NCBI GenBank assembly: GCA_030681525.1 | Contig: JAUXSD010000217.1 | Span: 1-58,775 of the forward strand | Direction: 5' to 3' | DNA length: 58,775 nt | Origin: Solirubrobacteraceae bacterium | GTDB lineage: Bacteria; Actinomycetota; Thermoleophilia; Solirubrobacterales; Solirubrobacteraceae | Shown: positions 26,005 through 34,779 of the stretch, in pieces | Layout of the letters: every line of letters starts with the position of its first letter | How positions within the stretch are numbered: position 1 is the stretch's first letter | The notes under the pieces: generated by a model | Database searches by the model: none | What the model was told of the DNA's origin: nothing | What the model saw: the letters and a program-made list of their open reading frames with translations, nothing else | Made by a program: the position numbers and the translations under genes

Positions 26005-28566
26005 CTAGTAGACCCCGGGAGCGCCGGCCGTCCGGCTGACGTCAGCGCGGAAGAGGAAGTGCGGCTCGCCGCCGGACTCCGGACGGTGCAGCGAGATCGT
26101 CCCGGCGATCGGCACGAGCAGCCCCTGCGCGTGCATGTAGACCGTGTCGATGTCGGCGCTCTGGATCTCGCCGGCCTTCAGGGCGCGCGCGATCTCCCCG
26201 TGGGCCTTGAGGTTCTCGCGGTCGATGATCGACGGCCAGCGGGCGGCGCGCAGGTCCTCCTCGCGGCAGCCCAGCAGTGAGCAGAACGCCTCGTCGAGGC
26301 GCTTGAACGAGCCGTCGAGCGCGATCAGCGCGGCGGCTTCGCCGGGCCCGACGGGGGGCAGCTCGGGCTTGGCCGGGCCGGCGGCGGCCGCCGCGTCGGC
26401 CTGCGCCGCCGGCGCGGGCACCGACCACGGCGTGCGCTGGACCGGCGGCTGCGGCCGGGCGCGGTCGTCGTCGGCGGGCTCCTCGAACGCGAACTCCGCG
26501 CGGATCGCCTCGGCGGCGGCGCGCGCCTGCTCGGCCTCTTCCATGAGCTGCTGGGCGCGCAGCCGGGCCTGCTCGCGCTCGGCGCGGACATGGTCGGCGG
26601 CGGCGATCGCCTCGGCCGTCTCGGCCTGCGCGCGGCCGAGGTCGGCCTGCGCGCCCTCGAGCTCGGCCGCCTTCGCGTCGAGCTCCGCGCGGGCGGTGGC
26701 CAGCTCGGCGCGGGCGGCCTCGAGCGCGTTGCGGGTCGCGTCGAGCTCGCGCTGGGCGTCGGCGAGCTGCGCGTGGTCGGACTCCAGGCGGGCGCGCGTC
26801 GCCACGAGCTCGGCGTTGACGTCGGCGAGCTGGGCGGCATGCGCCTCGAGCTGACCGCGCGTGGTGTCGAGATCGTGCTGGTGGCTCTGCAGCTGCGCCC
26901 GGATCGAGGAGGCCTCGCCGCGCGCCAGCGCGGTCTCGCCGCGCGCCGTAGTGAGCTCGGCGCGGGCCGACCCCAGCTCGGCGCGCAGGGCCTCGGCGTC
27001 GGTATGGGCAGCCGCGGTCTCGGCGCGCAGCGCGGCCAGCTCGGCATCGGCGCTCTCGCTGTGCGCAGTGCGCTGGTGCACCGCCTCGCGCATCGCCTGA
27101 AGCTCCGCGCGCAGGCGCTCGGCGTCGGCATGGGCCGACTCGGCCTCGGTGCGGGCCGACTGCGTCTCGGCCCGCGCGGCATCGGCCTCGGCGCGAGCGG
27201 ACGCGGCGCCGGCCTGCGCCGTGGCGGCCTCGGCGCGCGCCGTCTCGGCCTCGGCGCGGGCGGACAGCGCCTCGGCGCGAGCGGATTCGGCGTCGGCGCG
27301 CGCGGACTGCGCCTCGGCGCGCGCGCCCTCGGCGGCGGCCTGAGCGGACTGCGCGTCGCCGCCGACGGAGGCGGCCTGCGCGCGCAGCGCCTGCAGCTCG
27401 GCGCGGCCGGCCTCGGCGTCGGCCTGCGCGGACTGCGCGGCCGCGGCGGCGGCCTGCGCCTCGGCGCGAGCGGACTCGATCTCGGCTCGGGCGGCCTGCG
27501 CCTCGGCACGAGCGGACTCGAGCTCCGCGCGGGCGGCGTCGGCCTCGGCGCGGGCGCTGGTCAGCTCGGCCTGCGCGGTCGCGGCGGTCGTGCCGGCGGT
27601 CTCGGCCGCGCGACGGGCGGCATCGAGCTCGTGGCTCATCGCCTGCAGGCGGGCGCGCGCCTCGTCACGCTCGCCGGCCAGCTGCCGGGCGCGGCCCTCG
27701 ACGTCGTCGACGGCGGCGGCGGACGCCTGCGCGGAGTCGCGCTCGGCCTCGACCTCGGCCACTCGGGCCAGCGCCGCGTCGCGCTCGGCGGCGGCCGCGG
27801 CGGTTTCGCGCTCGGCATCCTCGACGCGCTCGCGCAGGACGCGGGCACGCTCGACGAGATCCTCGAGGCCCTGGGCGCGCCCGTCCGCGTCACCTTCGTG
27901 GTCGGCGGCGGGCCGGCCGGCGGCCTCGTCGACGCGGCGCGCGGCGTCCGCGGCGGCGGCGCGCGCGGCGGCGCGCTGATCGGTCATGCGGCGCTCGACG
28001 TCGGCGTGCGTGAGTGGCGGCGCGTCGACGTCGCGCACGACGATGAGGATGCCGGCGAGGCGGGCCTGCGGATCGGGCTGAACGCCGCGCAGCACGACGC
28101 CCTCGACGGCCTCCAGCGCACGGCCGTGGCGCAGGCGCAGCTCCTCGGGCTGCCAGGTTCCCGCGTCGCGGCTGCGCAGCTCGGTCAGCAGCGATGTGAA
28201 CTCCCAGCCGAGGGCGAGCGGCACGCACACGACGACGAACTGCAGCCGGCGCGTCGCGCCCTCCGCGCAGCGCGCGTCGAAGGTGCGTCGGGCGGCCGGA
28301 TCGGTCGCCGGCGCGCGCAGCATCTGCTCGAACTCGCTGCGGGTGGCGTCGTCGGCGCCGGCGATGAGGACGTCGGCGATCGGCTGTCCCACGAGGCGCT
28401 CGGCCTGCGCGCCGAGCAGGCCGACCACGCCGACACCGCTCTCGGCGACCGAGCCGTCGGGGGTGCTGAGGACGTAGCTGCCGTCGGCGAGGCCGAGGAG
28501 GACCTGTTCGAGATCTCGATCGACCGCGGGCGCGGGCGCGGCCATGTGGCCGCCGAGAAGGTTCAT
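26005..28566 (-). CDS. PAS-coiled coil-PAS protein (very long Ala-rich coiled coil)
   Basis: 853 residues from ATG 28566, preceded closely by GGGAGG. Residues ~15-185 are a PAS-like sensory region (LADGSYVLSTPDGSVAESG; WEFTSLLTEL). Residues ~195-695 are one long coiled coil, with (S/A)ARAEAx heptads repeated almost without phase break. Residues ~742-845 are a second PAS domain (IALDGSFKRLDEAFCSLLGC ... HFLFRADVSR). There is no kinase, GGDEF, methyl-accepting or DNA-binding domain and no TM helix, so it is a cytosolic rod with sensors at both ends, perhaps a scaffold. The DNA at 27076-27558 shows 21-base periodicity that is coding, not satellite. It is divergent from the HD hydrolase gene with 86 bases between. 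Confidence 0.88.
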   Translation of the reverse strand: MNLLGGHMAAPAPAVDRDLEQVLLGLADGSYVLSTPDGSVAESGVGVVGLLGAQAERLVGQPIADVLIAGADDATRSEFEQMLRAPATDPAARRTFDARCAEGATRRLQFVVVCVPLALGWEFTSLLTELRSRDAGTWQPEELRLRHGRALEAVEGVVLRGVQPDPQARLAGILIVVRDVDAPPLTHADVERRMTDQRAAARAAAADAARRVDEAAGRPAADHEGDADGRAQGLEDLVERARVLRERVEDAERETAAAAAERDAALARVAEVEAERDSAQASAAAVDDVEGRARQLAGERDEARARLQAMSHELDAARRAAETAGTTAATAQAELTSARAEADAARAELESARAEAQAARAEIESARAEAQAAAAAAQSAQADAEAGRAELQALRAQAASVGGDAQSAQAAAEGARAEAQSARADAESARAEALSARAEAETARAEAATAQAGAASARAEADAARAETQSARTEAESAHADAERLRAELQAMREAVHQRTAHSESADAELAALRAETAAAHTDAEALRAELGSARAELTTARGETALARGEASSIRAQLQSHQHDLDTTRGQLEAHAAQLADVNAELVATRARLESDHAQLADAQRELDATRNALEAARAELATARAELDAKAAELEGAQADLGRAQAETAEAIAAADHVRAEREQARLRAQQLMEEAEQARAAAEAIRAEFAFEEPADDDRARPQPPVQRTPWSVPAPAAQADAAAAAGPAKPELPPVGPGEAAALIALDGSFKRLDEAFCSLLGCREEDLRAARWPSIIDRENLKAHGEIARALKAGEIQSADIDTVYMHAQGLLVPIAGTISLHRPESGGEPHFLFRADVSRTAGAPGVY

Positions 28567-28652
28567 GTCCTCCCTATCGGCGGGCGCGGCGATTGGTTGA
28601 GCCCGCGCGGCGTGGCCCGCGAAATGTCCAGGGGCTGCGATCCTGCGCACAG

Positions 28653-29312
28653 GTGCCCGAGTTCTTCACCGACACGCCGCTGCTGACCCAGCGCTTCGAC
28701 GACGCGCTGCACTACGCGATCGCGCACCACGCGCTGCAGCTGCGCAAGGGCACGCCGATCCCCTACGCCGCGCACCTGCTCGCGGTCGCCTCGCTCGTGC
28801 TCGAGATGCACGGCGACGAGGACGAGGCGATCGGCGCGCTGCTGCACGACGTCGTCGAGGACGGCGGCGGCCCGCCGGCGCTGGCCTACATCGAGGCGCA
28901 CTTCGGCGCGGCCGTCGCGGGCATCGTGCTCGCCAACAGCGACTCGGTCACGGGCGAGGCGGAGAAGGCGCCGTGGTATGAGCGCAAGCGCGCGTACATC
29001 GCGGCGTTCAAGCACAAGACGCCCGCCGCGCTGCGCGTGTCGCTCGCCGACAAGCTGCACAACGCGCGCTCGATCCTCATCGACTACCGCACCCACGGCG
29101 AGGACTTCTGGGCACGCTTCGGCCAGGGCAAGGGCCTGGCCACCCGGGTGTACTACCGCGAGCTCGCCGCGGCGTTCGAGCGCGAGGCGCCGCGGATGGG
29201 TGAGCACGCGGCGCCGGCGATCGGCGAGCTGCGCCGCGTCGTCGACGCGATCACCGCGCTCGCCGAGGAGCGCCAGGGACCGGATACCCGGGTCAGCTTC
29301 GACTGGACCTGA
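28653..29312 (+). CDS. HD-domain (p)ppGpp hydrolase-like protein (MESH1-type)
   Basis: 219 residues from GTG 28653. The HD_4 motifs are in order: TPIPYAAHLLAVASLVLE (first His), IGALLHDVVEDGGG (His-Asp), and VSLADKLHNARSILIDY (last metal Asp plus the conserved Lys/Asn). This is the hydrolase half of SpoT/RelA without synthetase, TGS or ACT domains, as in small alarmone hydrolases. Predicted to degrade (p)ppGpp; nucleotide specificity is inferred from family only. Confidence 0.88.
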   Translation: MPEFFTDTPLLTQRFDDALHYAIAHHALQLRKGTPIPYAAHLLAVASLVLEMHGDEDEAIGALLHDVVEDGGGPPALAYIEAHFGAAVAGIVLANSDSVTGEAEKAPWYERKRAYIAAFKHKTPAALRVSLADKLHNARSILIDYRTHGEDFWARFGQGKGLATRVYYRELAAAFEREAPRMGEHAAPAIGELRRVVDAITALAEERQGPDTRVSFDWT

Positions 29313-29317
29313 GCCGC

Positions 29318-29878
29318 TCAGCGCGTGACGCGCGCCGCCAGCACGATGTACTTCGTGCCGCGCGACTGCATGCTCGAGGCGTGGTCGACGTTGCCCTCGA
29401 CGGTGTCGAGCATCCCGTTCTTCGGCCGCGAGCGGGCCAGCGCGAGGTGCGACGCCCGCACGCCGTTGCGGAACTTGTAGAAGACGATGTCGCCGGGTCG
29501 GATCGCCGAGATCGCGATCTTGCGCAGGTGCCGCCGGCGGTTGACCGCGTCGTAGTACGAGCGATGCGGGTCGATCAGGCGCCTGGACAGCCGCACGCCG
29601 GCGCGCAGGTAGGCCTGGTGCACGAACGCGCCGCACCACACGCGACACGGCGGCAGCTTCAGCCCCATGTCGCGCTCCCAGCGGTCGATCGTCGGCGAGC
29701 AGTTCGTCGTGCCGATCTCCCGGATGCCGACGTGCTCGACGGCCCAGGCAAGCGCCTTCTGGCGCACCGACTCGCTCGCGTCGCTCGCGCCGCCGGCGGC
29801 CGGCACGACCACCGCGAGCGCCGTCGCGCAGACGGCGAGCAGGGCGAGCACGGTGATGCGGCGGCGCATGCGCTGCAT
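29318..29878 (-). CDS. Secreted CHAP-domain amidase/endopeptidase
   Basis: 186 residues. Signal peptide ITVLALLAVCATALAVVVPAAGGAS from ATG 29878. The CHAP-type papain fold is indicated by catalytic Cys in RVWCGAFVHQAYLRAG, catalytic His in VRASHLALA and the Asn-containing EGNVD. AIRPGDIVFYKF is the usual CHAP strand between them. It probably cleaves peptidoglycan cross-bridges or stems. No cell-wall-binding repeat is attached. It converges on the HD gene with a 5-base gap. Confidence 0.87.
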   Translation of the reverse strand: MQRMRRRITVLALLAVCATALAVVVPAAGGASDASESVRQKALAWAVEHVGIREIGTTNCSPTIDRWERDMGLKLPPCRVWCGAFVHQAYLRAGVRLSRRLIDPHRSYYDAVNRRRHLRKIAISAIRPGDIVFYKFRNGVRASHLALARSRPKNGMLDTVEGNVDHASSMQSRGTKYIVLAARVTR

Positions 29879-30122
29879 GATGCCCGACGCGCAGCGCCGG
29901 CCACGCCGGTTTGGCCGGATGTCGCGCGGCGTCGCGCATCGCTCGCCGGCCGCTGCGCGATGGCGGGGTCGGAGTGCAGCGCTGCGGGGGCCGCGCCCGG
30001 GGCCGGCGTTCGCTGGCATCGCAGAGGTATGCAGCGACGATCCCGCGCAGATGCGCCGGCGCTGGTCGTCCACCGGTCGAAGCGCGCGTAGACGGCGCCC
30101 TCCCCGGGCACACGAAATACAC

Positions 30123-31130
30123 ATGCCCGCAACGAGAGGCGCGCGCGCCGCCGCATCCGGCGCAGACACGCTGACCACGCTCGCCGTGGCGATCGACGAG
30201 TTCGCCGACGCCGGAACGGTCCCCGCCGTCCAGCGGCTCGTGCACCGCGCGGCCCGCCGCCTGACCGGCGCCGATGGCGCGACGCTGATCGTGCGCGAGG
30301 GCGGCCACTGCCACTACGTCGACGAGGACGCGATCGAGCCGCTCTGGAAGGGCAGCCGCTTTCCGCTGGAGAACTGCATCTCGGGCTGGGCGATGCTGCA
30401 CGGGGAGCCCGCCGTCGTCGAGGACGTCTTCGCCGATCCGCGGATCCCGCAGGATCTCTACCGGCCGACGTTCGTCCGCAGCCTCCTGGTCGTCCCGATC
30501 GGCGCGCGCCGGGCGATCGGAGCGATCGGGATGTACTGGGCGCGCCCGCATCGCGCGACCGACGAGCAGGTCGCCGCCGCCCGCGCGCTGGCCGCCGGCG
30601 CGGCGACCGCGCTCGAGCGCGCGCGGCTGGCGCAGGAGGTCGAGCGTCGCCGGGTCACCGAATCGGACCTGCGCGAGCTGTGCGAGCGCGACCCGCTCAC
30701 CGGCGTGCTCAACCGCCGCGCCTGGGATCAGCTGCTGTCGCGCGCGCTGCGCAAGGGCACGCAGCCGCTCTACGTGGCGATGATCGACCTCGACCATTTC
30801 AAGGACTACAACGACCGCCACGGTCACCCGGCGGGCGACGCGCTGCTGCGCCGCGCGGCCGCGGTCTGGCGCTCGGCGGTCCGCGCGGAGGACGTGCTCG
30901 CCCGCTACGGCGGCGAGGAGTTCGCGGTGCTGCTGGCCGGCTGCGACGAGGACATCGCGCTGGAGATCGCGGAGCGCCTGCGGCTGGCCACGAGCGACGA
31001 GCAGAACGTCTCCATCGGCGTCGCGCGCTGGAACGGCCGCGAGCGCGCCACCGCGCTCGTCGAGCGCGCCGACAAGGCGCTCTACGCCGCCAAGCGCGGG
31101 GGCCGCGACCGCATCGTGCTGGCGGCGTAG
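30123..31130 (+). CDS. GAF-GGDEF diguanylate cyclase
   Basis: 335 residues. N-terminal GAF domain (~residues 15-170: VQRLVHRAARRLTGADGATLIV, ENCISGWAMLHGEPAVVEDVF) and C-terminal GGDEF domain with DPLTGVLNRRAW, MIDLDHFKDYND and an active GGEEF in RYGGEEFAVLL. The inhibitory I-site RAED lies five residues before GGEEF, so product inhibition by c-di-GMP is expected. Cytosolic. Makes c-di-GMP in response to an unknown GAF ligand. Monocistronic by spacing. Confidence 0.94.
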   Translation: MPATRGARAAASGADTLTTLAVAIDEFADAGTVPAVQRLVHRAARRLTGADGATLIVREGGHCHYVDEDAIEPLWKGSRFPLENCISGWAMLHGEPAVVEDVFADPRIPQDLYRPTFVRSLLVVPIGARRAIGAIGMYWARPHRATDEQVAAARALAAGAATALERARLAQEVERRRVTESDLRELCERDPLTGVLNRRAWDQLLSRALRKGTQPLYVAMIDLDHFKDYNDRHGHPAGDALLRRAAAVWRSAVRAEDVLARYGGEEFAVLLAGCDEDIALEIAERLRLATSDEQNVSIGVARWNGRERATALVERADKALYAAKRGGRDRIVLAA

Positions 31131-31256
31131 GCCGCCGCGTCAGAGGGTTCGAAGCCGCCCGGTCGGGAGGCGGTCGCGCGCCGGGTTGACGGCAGTGCGA
31201 TGAGTTTCTCGCGGGCGCGCAGTCTCATCTGCAACCCGACGACGAGGAGCCAGACC

Positions 31257-32768
31257 ATGATCGCCGAGACCGCCCCCACCCGCGACATCGCCCCGGCCGC
31301 CGACGACCGCTCGCGCTGGATCGCGCTCGTCGTGCTGTGCGTCGGCATGCTGATGATCGTGCTCGACGTCACCGTCGTGAACGTCGCGCTGCCGTCGATC
31401 CAGGAGGATCTCGGCTTCTCGCAGGCCAGCCTGGCGTGGGTCGTCAACGCTTATCTCATCGCCTTCGGCGGGCTGCTGCTGCTCGCCGGCCGGCTCGGCG
31501 ACCTCATCTCGCGGCGCGGGGTGTTCCTCGCCGGCCTGGCGGTCTTCACGCTCGCCTCGATCGCCTGCGGACTGGCCACCAGCCAGGAGATGCTCGTCGC
31601 GGCGCGCTTCGTGCAGGGCGTCGGCGGCGCGCTGACCTCCGCCGTGATCCTCGGGATGATCGTCACGATGTTCCCCGAGCCGCGCGAGCAGGCCAAGGCG
31701 ATCGGCGTCTACGGCTTCGTCGCCTCCGCCGGCGGCTCGATCGGCCTGCTGGTCGGCGGCGTGCTGACGCAGTCGATCAACTGGCACTGGATCTTCTTCG
31801 TGAACATCCCGATCGGGATCCTCACCGCGGTGCTGGCGATGCGCCTGCTCGAGAAGGACAGGGGCCTCGGCCTCGGCAAGGGCACCGACGTGGCCGGCGC
31901 GGTGCTCATCACCGCCGCCCTCATGCTGCTCGTCTACACGATCGTCGATCCCGCCGCCGAGCTGGGCTGGGGCGCCGGCCGCACGCTCGCGCTCGTCGGC
32001 GTCTCGCTGGCGCTGATCGTGGCCTTCCTCGTCCGCGAGGCGACGGCCGCCAACCCGCTCATCCCGCTGCGGATCTTCCGCTCGCGCAACGTCTCCGGCG
32101 CGAACCTCATCCAGGTGGTGTCGGTCGCCGGCATGTTCTCGATGTTCTTCATGGGCTCGCTGTACATGCAGCGCGTGCTCGGCTACGACGCCCTGCAGAT
32201 CGGCTTGGCGTTCCTGCCCGGCACCATCATCATGGGGATCCTGTCGCTGGGCTACTCGCACAAGCTCGTCATGCGCTACGGCGCGCGGACCGTGATGGTG
32301 CCCGCCTTCGTGCTCATCACCGCCGGTCTGGCGCTGTTCACGCAGGCGCCCGTCAACGGCGACTACGTCACGCATGTGCTGCCGACGATGGTCCTCTTCG
32401 GCGTCGGCGCCGGCCTCGGCTTCCCCGCGCTGATGACGGTCGCGATGTCCGACGTCGAGCCGCAGGACGCCGGCCTCGCCTCCGGCCTGGTCAACACGAC
32501 CGCGCAGGTCGGCGGCGCGCTCGGCCTGGCCGTCCTCGCGACGCTGGCCACGACGCGCACGGGCGACCTGGCGGCCGGCGGCGACTCGGTCGCGGCGGCG
32601 CTGACGGGCGGCTACCAGCTCGCGTTCGCGCTCGCCGCGCTGCTCATGGTCGTCGCCACGCTCATCGCGGCGTTCGTCCTGAAGTCCGACCGATCCGTCC
32701 GGGTGACGGCCGGCGACGGGCCGGCCGAGCTCGCCACGACGGAGCCGGCGTGCTCCAAGGCGGTCTGA
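31257..32768 (+). CDS. MFS multidrug exporter (DHA2/EmrB-QacA family, 14 TM)
   Basis: 503 residues. TM1 is followed by the DHA2 motif LDVTVVNVALPSIQEDLGFS; motif A is GRLGDLISRRGVFLAG and motif C is ASAGGSIGLLVGGVLTQSINWHWIFFVNIPIG. About 14 TM helices, consistent with drug:H+ antiport. ATG 31257 is preferred because GAGGAG lies ten bases upstream; an in-frame ATG at 31200 would add 19 residues. The sigma-factor gene begins within its last codons, so export and regulation are coupled. Confidence 0.94.
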   Translation: MIAETAPTRDIAPAADDRSRWIALVVLCVGMLMIVLDVTVVNVALPSIQEDLGFSQASLAWVVNAYLIAFGGLLLLAGRLGDLISRRGVFLAGLAVFTLASIACGLATSQEMLVAARFVQGVGGALTSAVILGMIVTMFPEPREQAKAIGVYGFVASAGGSIGLLVGGVLTQSINWHWIFFVNIPIGILTAVLAMRLLEKDRGLGLGKGTDVAGAVLITAALMLLVYTIVDPAAELGWGAGRTLALVGVSLALIVAFLVREATAANPLIPLRIFRSRNVSGANLIQVVSVAGMFSMFFMGSLYMQRVLGYDALQIGLAFLPGTIIMGILSLGYSHKLVMRYGARTVMVPAFVLITAGLALFTQAPVNGDYVTHVLPTMVLFGVGAGLGFPALMTVAMSDVEPQDAGLASGLVNTTAQVGGALGLAVLATLATTRTGDLAAGGDSVAAALTGGYQLAFALAALLMVVATLIAAFVLKSDRSVRVTAGDGPAELATTEPACSKAV

Positions 32769-33883
32769 ACGATCCGCACCCCGCGGCGCCCGGCGCCGCG
32801 GGGCTGCTGCAGGCGGCGCGCAGCGGCGACGAGCTCGCCTACCAGCGGCTCGTCGAGCCGCACAGCCGCGAGCTGCAGGCGCACGCCTACCGGATGCTCG
32901 GCTCGGTCCACGACGCCGAGGACGCCGTCCAGGACGCGCTGCTGCGCGCGTGGCGCGGGCTGCCGAGGTTCGACGGGCGCAGCTCGCTGCGCGCGTGGCT
33001 GTACAAGATCGCCACGAACACGTGCCTGGACACGATCGCACGGCGCGGCAAGCGTGCGCTGCCGATCGACCACGTGGCCGCCGCCGAGCTGGGCGAGGCG
33101 CCGGGTCGCCCGCTCGTCGAGTCGGTGTGGGTGCAGCCGTGCTCGGACGTCGCGCTCGGCCTCGACGACGGCCGCGCGACGCCCGAGGCCCGCTACGAGC
33201 AGCGCGAGAGCGTCGAGCTGGCGTTCATCGCCGCCCTGCAGCACCTGCCCGCCACGCAGCGCGCCGTGCTGATCCTGCGCGAGGTGCTCGGCTTCTCGGC
33301 GCAGGAGACCGCGGAGCTGCTCGAGACGACGGTGGCGTCGGTCAACTCCGCGCTGCAGCGGGCGCGCAGGACGATCGACGAGCGCCTGCCCGACCAGAGC
33401 CAGCAGGAGACGCTGCGCGCGCTCGGCGACGAGGGGCTGCGCGAGGTCGTCGAGAACTACATGGACGCGATGGGGCGCGGCGACGTCGAAGCGGTCGTGG
33501 CGATGCTCGCCGAGGATGCCGCGTGGTCGATGCCGCCGATGGCGACCTGGTACCGCGGCCGCGACGCGCTGCGCCGCTTTCTCGAGATGGGGCCGCTGTC
33601 GGGCGCGTGGCGCTGGCGCCACGTGCCCGGCCGGGCCAACGGCCAGCCGGCGATCGGCGCCTACACCTGGCGCGATGACGAGGGCTGCTACCGCCCGTTC
33701 GCGCTCGACGTGCTGACGCTCGGCGCCGACGGGTCGAAGATCGCGCAGGTGACGTCGTTCATCGCGCGCTCCGGCGACGAGCTCAGCCCCGGGGAGCTGC
33801 TGCGCTTCCCCGACGAGGACGTCGACGCGGCGAAGGTCGGTTCGATCTTCACGCTCTGCGGGCTGCCCGAGCGGCTGGACTGA
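32750..33883 (+). CDS. ECF sigma factor with SnoaL-like C-terminal domain (SigX5/SigG type)
   Basis: 377 residues from GTG 32750, with GGAG six bases upstream, overlapping the transporter by 19 bases. Region 2: AYRMLGSVHDAEDAVQDALLRAWRGL and SSLRAWLYKIATNTCLDTIARRG. Region 4: LPATQRAVLILREVLGFSAQETAELLETTVASVNSALQRARRT. A SnoaL/NTF2-like domain follows (residues ~230-370, VENYMDAMGRGDVEAVVAMLAEDAAWSMPPM). This layout matches the TIGR02960-type group, in which the C-terminal domain is thought to regulate activity in place of an anti-sigma factor. Confidence 0.9.
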   Translation: MLQGGLNDPHPAAPGAAGLLQAARSGDELAYQRLVEPHSRELQAHAYRMLGSVHDAEDAVQDALLRAWRGLPRFDGRSSLRAWLYKIATNTCLDTIARRGKRALPIDHVAAAELGEAPGRPLVESVWVQPCSDVALGLDDGRATPEARYEQRESVELAFIAALQHLPATQRAVLILREVLGFSAQETAELLETTVASVNSALQRARRTIDERLPDQSQQETLRALGDEGLREVVENYMDAMGRGDVEAVVAMLAEDAAWSMPPMATWYRGRDALRRFLEMGPLSGAWRWRHVPGRANGQPAIGAYTWRDDEGCYRPFALDVLTLGADGSKIAQVTSFIARSGDELSPGELLRFPDEDVDAAKVGSIFTLCGLPERLD

Positions 33884-33886
33884 GCC

Positions 33887-34774
33887 TCAGCGCACGAGCG
33901 ACAGCGCCTGCGGCGCCACGCCAACGGTCAGCGTCTGACCCCAGTCGATCGCCAGCGCGTCGGCCTCGATGCCGTCGCCGAACGCGGTCGCGCCGTCGGT
34001 CAGCTCCGACGTGATCCGCACCTCGGCGCCGGCGTCGATCCGCCCGGCGGCGAGCGAGACGCCGGTCGCCCGGCTCGGCCACGGCTCGCGCACGAGGTAG
34101 GCCAGTGCCGGCTCGGTCGGCGCCGGCAGCGCGAGCGGCTCGGCCAGGCGACCGTTGATGCTCGCCGCCCAGCCGGTCGCGCCGGTGCCGGTCGTCACGA
34201 TCAGCCCGGAGGAGGACTGGCGCTCCGAGCGCCCGCCGGCGTGCAGCGTGTAGCGCGCCGACTGGTGCGAGCGGTGACCGACGAAGATCTCGTTGAGCGC
34301 CCGCACCTGCTGCCCGTCGTCGAGCCGCGCGACGGTCATGGTCCGCGCCTGCAGCGTGGCGCGACCGGCGGCGACGTCGCGCAGCAGGTCAGCCGCGGCC
34401 TGCGGCGGATGGGTGACGAGCACGCCGGCGTTGCGCTCGGGCTCGGGGTTCAGCCCGAGCAGCGGCTGGCCGTCGAGGTACTTGGCGACGTTGGCGACGA
34501 GGCCGTCCTGGCCGAGCACGACGACGACATCCTCCGGCGCGAAGAGAAAGCGGGCGAGGTCCGCGCGGTCGACGGTGGCGCGGCGCCAGTCGCCGGGGAT
34601 CGCGGCGAGGACGTGGTGGCGGTGGCCGAGGAACGCGTGGTGGCGGCGCTGCACCTCCGCCGGGTCGAGGCCGCGCCCGCGCAGGAAGAACGCCACCTGC
34701 TCGCGCGTCGCGTGACGCGCGAGCAGCTCGTCGTACTCCGTCGGGCGCCCGACGAGGACCGCGCGCGGGACCAT
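33887..34774 (-). CDS. NAD-kinase/DAG-kinase-like protein
   Basis: 295 residues from ATG 34774. VVVLGQDGLVANVAKYL corresponds to the GGDGT motif of the NAD/DAG kinase superfamily (here GQDGL), PLLGLNPEPERNAGVL to the following strand, and LIVTTGTGATGWAASI to the TPTGSTAY-like nucleotide motif. The catalytic Asp is kept but the flanking Gly is Gln, so activity cannot be assumed. It starts 5 bases after the SPFH gene ends, forming a two-gene operon. Confidence 0.8.
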   Translation of the reverse strand: MVPRAVLVGRPTEYDELLARHATREQVAFFLRGRGLDPAEVQRRHHAFLGHRHHVLAAIPGDWRRATVDRADLARFLFAPEDVVVVLGQDGLVANVAKYLDGQPLLGLNPEPERNAGVLVTHPPQAAADLLRDVAAGRATLQARTMTVARLDDGQQVRALNEIFVGHRSHQSARYTLHAGGRSERQSSSGLIVTTGTGATGWAASINGRLAEPLALPAPTEPALAYLVREPWPSRATGVSLAAGRIDAGAEVRITSELTDGATAFGDGIEADALAIDWGQTLTVGVAPQALSLVR

Positions 34775-34779
34775 GCGCG

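Noticed and set aside
27076..27558. 21-base tandem periodicity that could be mistaken for a minisatellite or CRISPR
   Set aside because: The period is exactly seven codons of the coiled-coil heptad, units are not identical, and there are no spacers.
26590..28686. Long plus-strand open frame (~700 codons) opposite the PAS/coiled-coil gene, rich in Gly, Leu and Arg
   Set aside because: It is the antisense of a repetitive GC-rich coding region; the minus-strand frame has PAS motifs, heptads and a ribosome site, so the plus frame is a shadow.
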